From positions 1 through 8,674 of the forward strand of contig CAZRWH010000041.1 of assembly GCA_964603905.1 (NCBI GenBank): DNA of 8,674 nt, written 5' to 3'. A program made the translations under genes and the position numbers. Each line of letters begins with the position of its first letter. Positions within the stretch are counted from its first letter, which is position 1. The stretch comes from CAZRWH01 sp964603905. Its GTDB lineage: Bacteria; Patescibacteriota; Gracilibacteria; UBA1369; UBA12470. Under the pieces are notes generated by a model. The model searched no databases. It worked only from the letters and a program-made list of their open reading frames with translations, and had not been told where the DNA came from. Shown here piece after piece: positions 1 to 5,614 of the stretch.

Positions 1-4
1 GCTC

Positions 5-10
5 GGAGGA
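5..10 (+). promoter_or_regulatory. Possible Shine-Dalgarno sequence for prs
   Basis: GGAGGA is a strong anti-SD match, but 15 nt separate it from the prs ATG, longer than the usual 5-9 nt. It is the only SD-like motif close to any start in this window, so it may be a weak site or the tail of an upstream feature outside the window. Confidence 0.4.
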
Positions 11-25
11 TTTAACAAAAATAAT

Positions 26-961
26 ATGGCTTCAAATCTAAGAGTTTTCGCAGGAACATCGCATCCAGAGCTGGCGAAAGCTATTTGTAAACAGCTCAAA
101 GTTAAGCTTTCAAAAATGGAGCTTAAAAAGTTTGCTTGTGGAGAAATCTATGCAAAACCTGTTGAAACTGTTCGTGGAGACGACGTTTTTATTGTTCAAA
201 CTGGAACTGGAGATGTGAATGAGGACCTTATGGAGCTTTTTATTATCATAGATTCGATGAAGAGATCTTTTGCGAAAAGTGTGCATGTTGTGATTCCTCA
301 TTTTCCGTATGCTAGGCAAGATCGTGTGGCTTCTCCTCGAGAACCGATTACAGCGAAACTTGTTGCGAAACTGATTGGTGCAGCGGGTGCGGATCATGTG
401 ATGATTGTTCAAATTCACTCTGAGCAACAGCAAGGATTCTTTGATTTCCCGATTGATCACTTGAATGCTCGGAAGCTTTTTGCACAACATATCAAAAAAA
501 AGAAACTTAAAGATGTTGTTGTTGTCGCGCCAGACGCAGGTGCAGCGAAAGATGCTGATCGTTTGGCTAGAAGACTTAATACTACAATTGCGGTTATGAG
601 TAAGACTCGACCTGAACATAACAAGGCTGAGATTACTTCGTTGGTTGGTGATGTAAAAGGGAAGAGTTGTGTGATTTTTGATGACATGATTGATACAGCT
701 GGAAGTATTTGTGCGGCACATGATTTCCTCAAGAAAAATGGGGCAAAAGATGTGTATGTTGCTGCAACTCACCCTGTATTCTCGGGGCCTGCGGTTGAGC
801 GTTTGAATAAAACTGGATTCAAGGGTGTTATCGTGACAGATACAATCCCTGTTGATTCTAAAATCAAGAATCTTGAAGTGATTTCGGTCGCTCCTATGCT
901 TGCGAAAGTGATTAAGAATGTTCATCAAGGGAAGAGTGTTACGAAGGCATACACTAGGTAG
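26..961 (+). CDS. prs: Ribose-phosphate pyrophosphokinase (PRPP synthetase)
   Basis: A cytoplasmic enzyme that transfers pyrophosphate from ATP to ribose-5-phosphate, giving PRPP for purine, pyrimidine, NAD, His and Trp synthesis. The 311 aa are close to the usual ~315. Visible family features are the N-terminal RVFAGTSHPELA (6-17), the ATP-site block PHFPYARQDR (91-100), and H131 in the segment ending QGFFDFP, equivalent to the catalytic-region His of class I enzymes. The flexible catalytic loop is around 192-198, with K193 and R195 matching the conserved Lys and Arg. The PRPP/ribose-phosphate loop is VIFDDMIDTAGSI (216-228). The loop reads K-T-R where many homologues have K-R-R. The ATG at 26 gives the expected N-terminus. 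It is the first of three sugar-phosphate genes; rpiB follows after 71 nt. The stop is TAG. The family is certain; details of allosteric control cannot be read here. Confidence 0.96.
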   Translation: MASNLRVFAGTSHPELAKAICKQLKVKLSKMELKKFACGEIYAKPVETVRGDDVFIVQTGTGDVNEDLMELFIIIDSMKRSFAKSVHVVIPHFPYARQDRVASPREPITAKLVAKLIGAAGADHVMIVQIHSEQQQGFFDFPIDHLNARKLFAQHIKKKKLKDVVVVAPDAGAAKDADRLARRLNTTIAVMSKTRPEHNKAEITSLVGDVKGKSCVIFDDMIDTAGSICAAHDFLKKNGAKDVYVAATHPVFSGPAVERLNKTGFKGVIVTDTIPVDSKIKNLEVISVAPMLAKVIKNVHQGKSVTKAYTR

Positions 962-963
962 TT

Positions 964-997
964 GTTGTAGTAGTGGTAGCTATGGAGCCTTTCAGGC
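964..997 (+). repeat. GT-rich tract followed by a tight hairpin, copy 1
   Basis: Just after the prs stop, a run of GTN triplets (964-985) is followed, after one base, by the inverted repeat GCCT-TTC-AGGC (987-997). The tract aligns with 7588-7612 at the uvrB stop, with 19 of 22 bases identical apart from one 3-base insertion. That second copy is also followed after one base by a hairpin with a 3-nt loop, whose stem sequence is different. Function unknown; it may be a dispersed 3'-end element or low-complexity sequence. The 4-bp stem is weak on its own. Confidence 0.45.
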
Positions 998-1000
998 AGG

Positions 1001-1021
1001 ATACTAAATACAAAATTCTAA
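1001..1021 (+). repeat. A/T-rich intergenic repeat upstream of rpiB
   Basis: This 21-base stretch begins ATACTAAATACAAA and matches 1493-1513, upstream of rpe, at 18 of 21 positions. A further partial unit (AAATACTAA) continues up to the rpiB start. It lies where a ribosome-binding site would normally be, and no SD is present. It may be a short dispersed repeat or an A/U-rich translation-enhancing leader; two copies cannot decide. Confidence 0.5.
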
Positions 1022-1032
1022 ATACTAACAAT

Positions 1033-1467
1033 ATGCACGTTTACATCGGCTCCGATCATGGAGGGTTTCAAATGAAAGAAGGTCTTAAAGATTGGCTAGA
1101 ACAAAATGGATATGAATATACAGATCTAGGATGCTTCAATGAAGATAGTTGTGACTATCCTGATATTGCTTGGGAGGTTTGCGAAAAGGTTGCTGCTGAG
1201 GATGAAAGCAAAGGAGTTTTGGTTTGTGGTACTGGACTTGGGATGTCTATGGCAGCGAATAAATACAAAGGTATTAGAGCTGCGATGTGTATGACTGAAT
1301 ACATGGCTGAGATGGCGCGTGAGCATAACAATGCACAGGTGATTTGTTTTGGTGGAAGAACGACAGAACAGGACTTGGCGGAGAAGATGCTGAGGAAATT
1401 TTTGGATACGAAGTTTTCTGGGGTTGAGAGGCATCAACTTAGAGTTGAGAAAATAGAGAGAGTGTAG
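1033..1467 (+). CDS. rpiB: Ribose-5-phosphate isomerase B
   Basis: A cytoplasmic RpiB/LacAB-family isomerase that interconverts ribose-5-phosphate and ribulose-5-phosphate in the non-oxidative pentose phosphate pathway. From the ATG at 1033 it is 144 aa, normal for the family. The N-terminus MHVYIGSDHGGFQMKE matches the family start, with the phosphate-binding D8-H9 pair. DYPDIA (41-46), the active-site Cys C65 in VCGTGLGMSMAANK (64-77), and EHNNAQ (97-102) with H98 and N99 are all present. The frame is open back to a GTG at 973, but those 20 residues come from the GT-rich and A/T-rich repeats and have no family counterpart, so the ATG is preferred. It has no SD. It sits between prs and rpe, both of which use the same sugar-phosphate pool. 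The stop is TAG. Confidence 0.95.
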   Translation: MHVYIGSDHGGFQMKEGLKDWLEQNGYEYTDLGCFNEDSCDYPDIAWEVCEKVAAEDESKGVLVCGTGLGMSMAANKYKGIRAAMCMTEYMAEMAREHNNAQVICFGGRTTEQDLAEKMLRKFLDTKFSGVERHQLRVEKIERV

Positions 1468-1492
1468 ATTTATAAAAAAATCTAAATACCAA

Positions 1493-1513
1493 ATACTAAA
1501 TTCAAAGTTCTAT
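1493..1513 (+). repeat. A/T-rich intergenic repeat upstream of rpe
   Basis: Second copy of the 21-base A/T-rich element (ATACTAAATTCAAA...), 18 of 21 identical to 1001-1021. A partial unit, AAATACC, precedes it. Its last bases run into the rpe start codon, so it occupies the whole ribosome-loading region. No SD is present. Confidence 0.5.
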
Positions 1514-2135
1514 GATTAAAATTGCACCTTCGATTCTTTCAGCCGATTTTGGAAAGCTTAATGAGGATGTTCAAACCGTAGTTGATGCGGGTGCGGACTG
1601 GATCCATGTTGATGTTATGGATGGGCATTTTGTTCCTAATCTTACCTTTGGAGCTCCAGTTGTGAAGTGCATTAAGACAGATCTGCCTTTGGATGTTCAT
1701 TTGATGATCGAAAATCCTGAGAAATATGTTTCGGATTTTGTTGAAGCTGGTGCCAACTACATTACTGTTCATTTTGAAGCTTGTGATCAGCTTGATGGTG
1801 TTCTTGAAGACATTAAGATTGCTGGTGTGAAGTGTGGTATTTCGGTCAAACCGGGGACTGCGATTGAGGAGCTGGAACCTTATTTGGATAAAATTGATAT
1901 GGTTCTTGTGATGAGTGTTGAGCCTGGTTTTGGAGGACAGAAATTTATGGAGATAGCTTTGGATAAAATTAAATGGTTAAAAGAAAAAGGCTTTGAGGGG
2001 GAGATTAATGTTGATGGTGGTATTAATGCTGAGACTGGTAAGTTGTGTCGAGAGGCTGGCGCTACAGTTTTGGTTGCGGGAAGTTATATTTTTAAATCTG
2101 AAAATAGGGGGGAGGCGATTGAAAGCTTGCGGTAA
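1512..2135 (+). CDS. rpe: Ribulose-phosphate 3-epimerase
   Basis: A TIM-barrel, metal-dependent epimerase that interconverts ribulose-5-phosphate and xylulose-5-phosphate in the cytoplasm. The 207 aa are slightly short of the usual ~215-225, the difference being at the C-terminus. Visible landmarks are IAPSILSADFGKL (4-16), HVDVMDGHFVPNLTFG (32-47) with H32 and D34 as metal/acid-base residues, DVHLMI with H63, the loop MSVEPGFGGQKF (134-145), and NVDGGIN (166-172) with catalytic D168. Phosphate-binding VAGSYIFKS closes the barrel. The ATG at 1512 starts exactly at the family N-terminus. There is no SD; an A/T-rich repeat precedes the start. It follows rpiB by 44 nt in the same direction and is probably co-transcribed with it. 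It ends 39 nt before a tRNA gene. The stop is TAA. Confidence 0.96.
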   Translation: MIKIAPSILSADFGKLNEDVQTVVDAGADWIHVDVMDGHFVPNLTFGAPVVKCIKTDLPLDVHLMIENPEKYVSDFVEAGANYITVHFEACDQLDGVLEDIKIAGVKCGISVKPGTAIEELEPYLDKIDMVLVMSVEPGFGGQKFMEIALDKIKWLKEKGFEGEINVDGGINAETGKLCREAGATVLVAGSYIFKSENRGEAIESLR

Positions 2136-2155
2136 TGCTGGTTTTCGCTTAAAAT
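2127..2155 (+). promoter_or_regulatory. Likely promoter for tRNA-Arg
   Basis: TTGCGG (2127-2132) and TAAAAT (2150-2155) are separated by 17 bp, the ideal sigma-70 spacing. The predicted start near 2162 lies about 13 nt before the tRNA. The -35 overlaps the end of rpe. The -35 matches only in TTG, so this is a moderate call. Confidence 0.45.
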
Positions 2156-2174
2156 CCACCTGCTTTTTAATCGT

Positions 2175-2250
2175 GCGCTCGTAGTTCAGGGGATAGAACG
2201 CCAGATTGCGGATCTGGAAGTCGCAGGTTCGAATCCTGCCGGGCGCACCA
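2175..2250 (+). tRNA. tRNA-Arg, anticodon GCG, CCA encoded
   Basis: A complete 76-nt cloverleaf. The acceptor stem is GCGCTCG/CGGGCGC with one G-T pair, the D stem GTTC/GAAC with an 8-nt loop, the anticodon stem CCAGA/TCTGG, the variable loop 5 nt, and the T stem GCAGG/CCTGC with loop TTCGAAT. The discriminator is A and the 3' CCA is encoded. The anticodon loop TTGCGGA places GCG at 34-36 (bases 2208-2210), which reads CGU and CGC. A20 in the D loop is the known arginine identity base and supports the assignment. Most bacteria instead use tRNA-Arg(ACG), edited to inosine. CGA and CGG, both used in this window, would need another tRNA. The contig ends on the last A of CCA. Confidence 0.95.
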
Positions 2251-2350
2251 NNNNNNNNNNNNNNNNNNNNNNNNNNNNNNNNNNNNNNNNNNNNNNNNNN
2301 NNNNNNNNNNNNNNNNNNNNNNNNNNNNNNNNNNNNNNNNNNNNNNNNNN
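2251..2350. other. Scaffold gap of 100 N
   Basis: Exactly 100 N, a placeholder of unknown true length. I see no overlap between the flanking sequences, unlike the second gap. It starts on the base after the tRNA 3' end, so linkage between the rpe/tRNA side and the downstream operon depends on scaffolding. Confidence 0.97.
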
Positions 2351-2368
2351 GTCTTACAGCTTTTCCTC

Positions 2369-2397
2369 TTGCCAAACCTGGTTTTCTTGGTTACAAT
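2369..2397 (+). promoter_or_regulatory. Sigma-70-type promoter of the unknown two-gene operon
   Basis: TTGCCA (2369-2374, 5 of 6 to TTGACA) and TACAAT (2392-2397, 5 of 6 to TATAAT) are exactly 17 bp apart. Transcription would start near 2404, leaving a leader of about 22 nt before the ATG at 2426. TATAAA at 2407-2412 is an alternative -10 without a good -35. This is the best promoter match in the window. Confidence 0.65.
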
Positions 2398-2425
2398 CTC
2401 GCCTCTTATAAAACCACTTATTATT

Positions 2426-3031
2426 ATGATCGAGTTAGGAACTGAGTTGGATGTGCAGGACAGGTTAGGTGCTTTGCCTGAGGCAGAGAAATCTGTTGTT
2501 GAGTTCTTTGTGCCAGGTAAGTTTGTCGAGGCGTTGGATCAGCTTGAGAATGATGATCAGAGGGAATTGCTGTTTGCTGAGATTGCGAATATTTTTAGAG
2601 CACTTGTGGGAGGGAGTCTTTCTAGAGATGCTTGGCTTTTGGTTTTGGACTTACTTGATGGATTTGAAGCAGAGATGAGTATGTTTCATGCTCAGAATTT
2701 CGATACTAATAAGCATCTTGCATTTTTGGCTATGCGTCTTCGGTCGGCATGCCAGGATTTGCGTGATCACAGGTTTAGTCCAGCTAATGTTCCTGCGGAA
2801 TTACTTGGTGTACAAGGTCCTTTTCGTCGTAGACTTCTTAGCGAGATTAAGCGGAGAGGAGATATTGGTATTAGAGAGGAGAATTTGAGTGCTTATTTAG
2901 ATGATCCTCAATATGCTGATGCGCTTTTGTTTTTGAAAGCGAATGATTACGTTATTGAGATGCAGGGCAAGCTTATTGCGGCTCCGCATGTTCGAGATTT
3001 TAGTTTAAAACTTCCTACTAAACTTTATTAA
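2426..3031 (+). CDS. Hypothetical protein, possible C-terminal winged helix
   Basis: 201 aa, family not recognised. The frame is open back to a TTG at 2369, but that TTG is part of the -35 box, so the ATG at 2426 is taken as start; no SD is visible. There is no signal peptide or membrane segment. The N-terminal two thirds look helical and acidic (for example 31-60 and 68-84), and 93-116 is a helical stretch rich in Arg and Leu. Residues about 132-188 (FRRRLLSEIKRRGDIGIREE onwards, then a helix around 161-173 and DYVIEMQGKLIAAP) have the helix-helix-helix-hairpin order of a winged helix. This is a pattern impression, not a family match. The stop is only 2 nt before the next start, so the two genes are almost certainly one operon and probably translationally coupled. 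A DNA-binding or protein-protein adaptor role is possible. Confidence 0.75.
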   Translation: MIELGTELDVQDRLGALPEAEKSVVEFFVPGKFVEALDQLENDDQRELLFAEIANIFRALVGGSLSRDAWLLVLDLLDGFEAEMSMFHAQNFDTNKHLAFLAMRLRSACQDLRDHRFSPANVPAELLGVQGPFRRRLLSEIKRRGDIGIREENLSAYLDDPQYADALLFLKANDYVIEMQGKLIAAPHVRDFSLKLPTKLY

Positions 3032-3033
3032 AT

Positions 3034-4680
3034 ATGACTTTAGAGCAACAAAATGATGGACAATTAGAGTTCCCGGACAAGATGCATGTGACGCTCGATC
3101 AGATCAAAGAGCCTATGGCGGCTTTTGACAAGAAGTTGGATTTGGCAGTGGATCGTATTCCTAATTATTTATTGTCTCGTGAGCCTCGATCAAAGAATAC
3201 TCAGACTGTTTTGAATAGGATTGAATCTATCCGTAACAGGATGCCTGATGTTGAAAGTTTGACTGCGGACGAAGAAGGTAAGATTCCTGATTTTGAGTTC
3301 CAAAGAGTTTGTTGTGAGATTCGTGATTTGAATAATGAGGTTGTAAATGTTCTTAATGGATTTTTTAATTCAAACGATTTTGATTCTTGTACGAGGGGAG
3401 GGAAAAAGTTCAATAATCCTCTGTATGCAGATTTTGCATTTTGTGATCTTTATGAAGGATTGCTTGATACTTTGCAGCCTTTGATGGGGACTTTGACTGG
3501 TGATTTAAAGAAGCAAGGGAACAAGATTAGCAAGAAGAAGGTTGGTAATCTGCAAATGCATTATAAAAATGCTCGTTCTCGACTAAATTTGCCTGAGAAA
3601 GATGGGCTTCCTGGTGATATTTTTGTGGCAGATGTTTCGGTTCGTGATTTGGACAAAGATGTTTCTACGGTAAACATTCGCCGAGGAAGGGAATGGGATA
3701 TGAGAGATGCTCGTGGTGAGATGAATGAGGATGCTGCTATGGGGCCTGTTCCTTCTAGTGCTCGTAAGCCGGCTGAAGAGACTGAGGTTGTTGTTGCGGA
3801 GCCTTTATTAGATGTAGGAGAATGGGAAGATGATGATATTACGCAGAATTCTAATCCAATTATGGTTTACTCTGTTGCGGCTGTTGTTGGTTTTTTTGAA
3901 AAAGAGTTTGTTGAGGCTATGGCAGATATTCCGGGGTCGGATGGATTTGTTGACAGGATTATTGGTCCGGTAAAAGATATGATTAAAAGATTGCAAGAGG
4001 AAGGAGTTAATCATGTTTCTCTTCTGAATTTTCATACTCAAATTCTTCCGATTGGTCGTTTTCTTGAGGATTGGATGAGGAGACTGCCTTTGGATTCTCC
4101 GATTAGAACTAAGGTTTTGCTTTTGAAAAATAATTTTGAAAGTACTGTTGTAAGTCTTCTTAATCCTGTGAATATTCCTAATCATCTTCCAAAAGGTGAT
4201 TTGGATGTGGATGAACTTGGGGCTCCTGGTCTTCAAATGTTAGAGATGCCTGGAGAAGTTTCGGACAGTATAGCTGGAATTGGACTTGCAGGAAGTTCTT
4301 ATCAACCTGTCAGGCCTAATGATGATGAGCTTCCTGATGATGAATCTGAGGAAATCGACTTAAATTGGGAAAATGGAAATGGTAGCTCTGGTGTTTATTT
4401 TGAGGATACAATTTCTCCAGTTGAAATTGATTTGGGACTTAATAATTCAGATGATGTTGAGGAGGAAAGTTCTATAATTGATGTTGTTACTGGTGATTAT
4501 GTTGATGCTTCTGAAGAGGTTGCTCCTAAGCAACTGACAATGAATGATATGGGAAGTGTTCCTGCTCCAGCTCGTGAAGCTGTTGCTCATATGAATCAGA
4601 TAATAGGGTCAGATGTTCCACGTGCATTCGCAATGCCTGATGATGTTGAGGTTGTGTCTGAGGAGGATCGTGAGGTTCCA
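3034..4680 (+). CDS. Large acidic protein of unknown function, N-terminal part (residues 1-549 of ~795)
   Basis: The ATG lies 2 nt after the upstream stop; there is no SD. The coding sequence runs in frame into the second N gap and continues as 4788-5576 once the 55-bp contig overlap is removed. Residues 1-185 look helical and mixed-charge, with a basic patch at 158-170 (Lys-rich). An acidic, low-complexity linker covers about 220-270. A hydrophobic/helical block at about 275-385 could be a folded domain. Residues 425-549 are strongly acidic, rich in D, E, S, P and G, and probably disordered. No catalytic motif or known domain is recognised. Reading through the N run would extend the frame to 4851 and append 22 residues (SQCLMM...), but these are overlap bases read in the wrong frame. 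It is the second gene of the operon with the 201-aa protein. Confidence 0.8.
4626..4680 (+). repeat. 55-bp contig-end overlap, left copy
   Basis: The last 55 bases before the N run (from ATTCGCAATGCC to GAGGTTCCA) are identical to the first 55 bases after it. Both copies are flush with the gap, which is the mark of de Bruijn graph contigs sharing a k-mer end rather than a biological repeat. Confidence 0.93.
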
Positions 4681-4780
4681 NNNNNNNNNNNNNNNNNNNN
4701 NNNNNNNNNNNNNNNNNNNNNNNNNNNNNNNNNNNNNNNNNNNNNNNNNNNNNNNNNNNNNNNNNNNNNNNNNNNNNNNN
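4681..4780. other. Artificial scaffold gap of 100 N
   Basis: Exactly 100 N between two flush copies of the same 55-bp sequence. The most economical reading is that no bases are missing and that 4681-4835 should be deleted, which restores a single open frame. Confidence 0.92.
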
Positions 4781-4835
4781 ATTCGCAATGCCTGATGATG
4801 TTGAGGTTGTGTCTGAGGAGGATCGTGAGGTTCCA
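4781..4835 (+). repeat. 55-bp contig-end overlap, right copy
   Basis: Exact repeat of 4626-4680, beginning at the first base after the gap. It makes the frame appear to restart at an ATG (4788), which is really internal Met 534 of the protein. Confidence 0.93.
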
Positions 4836-5576
4836 GCTGATGTACAAGTAGTTACACCTGTGTTTGAAGGAGATCTATTCTCGAAAGGTGATTTTGATAT
4901 GCAGGAATATTTGGCTGAAATGGAGAGGTTTAAAGCGGAGAAAGCACTCAAAAAGCAAGCACCTACGAAGAAGCCTTGGTGGAGAAAAACTGCTACAAAA
5001 GTATTGGCGGCTGCAGCAATTTTGTTGCCGGCTCAATGTATTGAATATGATCCTGCTGAAGAAGTTCAAACTCCTCAAGCTGAGGAAATTGCACCTTCTT
5101 CGGATTTTGAATTGCCGGTTTTGCAACCTGCTGCTGAGGATATAAACCCTGAAGTTACGGAGCTAACAAAAAATACAGTTGAAGAGGTTCCGGTTGTTGA
5201 TGAACAAACTTCCGATCTTCAACTTGAGACTGGTCATTCGACAATTTGGGAGTCTACAGGTGGTGATATTGAGACTGTGCATGATGTGTTGGCTAACGAT
5301 TTTTATCAAAGTGAACCAAGTGTTTTGAGAGATGCCATCTCAGAGGAGCTTCATAATAAGACAGTTTATGCTCAGCTTCGTGATATGGTTGCGGGATATG
5401 GTTACTGGGTTCCGCCACAAGATATTACAACATTCGCAGAGCTTAATAAGGCTGCTTCATCTGGTGTTTTCAGTGGAATTGAGGTTGATACGTTCTTAAC
5501 TCAAGCTGGTAGTGGTCTTTTGGATCAGGCTGAGATTAATAAAATCATTAAAGGCTTTAATGCTCGAGATCTTTAA
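4788..5576 (+). CDS. Large acidic protein of unknown function, C-terminal part (residues 534-795)
   Basis: The open frame from 4788 is 262 codons. Its first 16 residues (MPDDVEVVSEEDREVP) are identical to the last 16 before the gap and in the matching frame, so this is the continuation of the protein starting at 3034. New residues begin at 4836 (ADVQVV). A basic, Trp-containing stretch (KKPWWRKTATK, merged residues about 593-603) precedes a short hydrophobic run, VLAAAAILLPAQCI (about 605-618), which could be a single membrane anchor or a buried helix; at ~14 residues it is short for a full span. Next come an acidic Pro/Glu linker (about 620-690) and a folded-looking C-terminal domain containing GYGYWVPPQDITTFAEL. 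If the run is a membrane anchor, the positive-inside rule puts the large N-terminal part in the cytoplasm. The stop is TAA, 38 nt before uvrB. Confidence 0.8.
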   Translation: MPDDVEVVSEEDREVPADVQVVTPVFEGDLFSKGDFDMQEYLAEMERFKAEKALKKQAPTKKPWWRKTATKVLAAAAILLPAQCIEYDPAEEVQTPQAEEIAPSSDFELPVLQPAAEDINPEVTELTKNTVEEVPVVDEQTSDLQLETGHSTIWESTGGDIETVHDVLANDFYQSEPSVLRDAISEELHNKTVYAQLRDMVAGYGYWVPPQDITTFAELNKAASSGVFSGIEVDTFLTQAGSGLLDQAEINKIIKGFNARDL

Positions 5577-5596
5577 AGATATGTGATACTATCTTT
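5575..5596 (+). promoter_or_regulatory. uvrB promoter with overlapping dyad
   Basis: TGaTACTAT (5584-5592) is an extended -10 (TGnTATAAT-like); no good -35 is visible. It lies inside the inverted repeat AAAGATA (5575-5581) / TATCTTT (5590-5596), and the core GATAcTATC is itself a palindrome. Transcription would start near 5599, about 16 nt before the ATG. The dyad could be an operator or, less likely, a weak terminator of the upstream operon. It does not resemble the E. coli or B. subtilis LexA boxes. Confidence 0.45.
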
Positions 5597-5614
5597 TGGC
5601 TAACTTTTTTTATT

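Noticed and set aside
973..1032. GTG start for rpiB, 20 codons upstream of the ATG
   Set aside because: The extra residues are translated GT-rich and A/T-rich repeat sequence with no counterpart in RpiB, while the ATG at 1033 gives the exact family N-terminus.
2139..2158. Intrinsic terminator after rpe
   Set aside because: The only stem (TGGTTTT/AAAATCCA) is A-T rich with a bulge, and the T run does not follow it directly.
2369..2425. TTG start giving a 220-aa version of the first operon gene
   Set aside because: The TTG is part of the -35 box TTGCCA, and the ATG at 2426 fits the predicted transcription start; an N-terminus beginning at the -35 would not be transcribed from this promoter.
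4626..4835. Genuine biological tandem duplication of 55 bp
   Set aside because: Both copies end exactly at the N run, are identical, and 55 is a common assembly k-mer; a real repeat would not be expected to be flush on both sides. It cannot be fully excluded without reads.
4681..4851. Read-through of the 3034 frame across the N run to a stop at 4851
   Set aside because: The 22 residues after the gap are the duplicated overlap (and a few following bases) translated out of frame; the correct frame continues to 5576.
5000..5040. Lipoprotein signal ending in AQC in the C-terminal part of the acidic protein
   Set aside because: The -1 residue is Gln and -3 is Pro, which does not fit a lipobox, and the segment is internal to a 795-aa protein.
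5561..5614. LexA/SOS box upstream of uvrB
   Set aside because: No CTGT-N8-ACAG or GAAC-N4-GTTC type motif is present; the dyad there is AAAGATA/TATCTTT.
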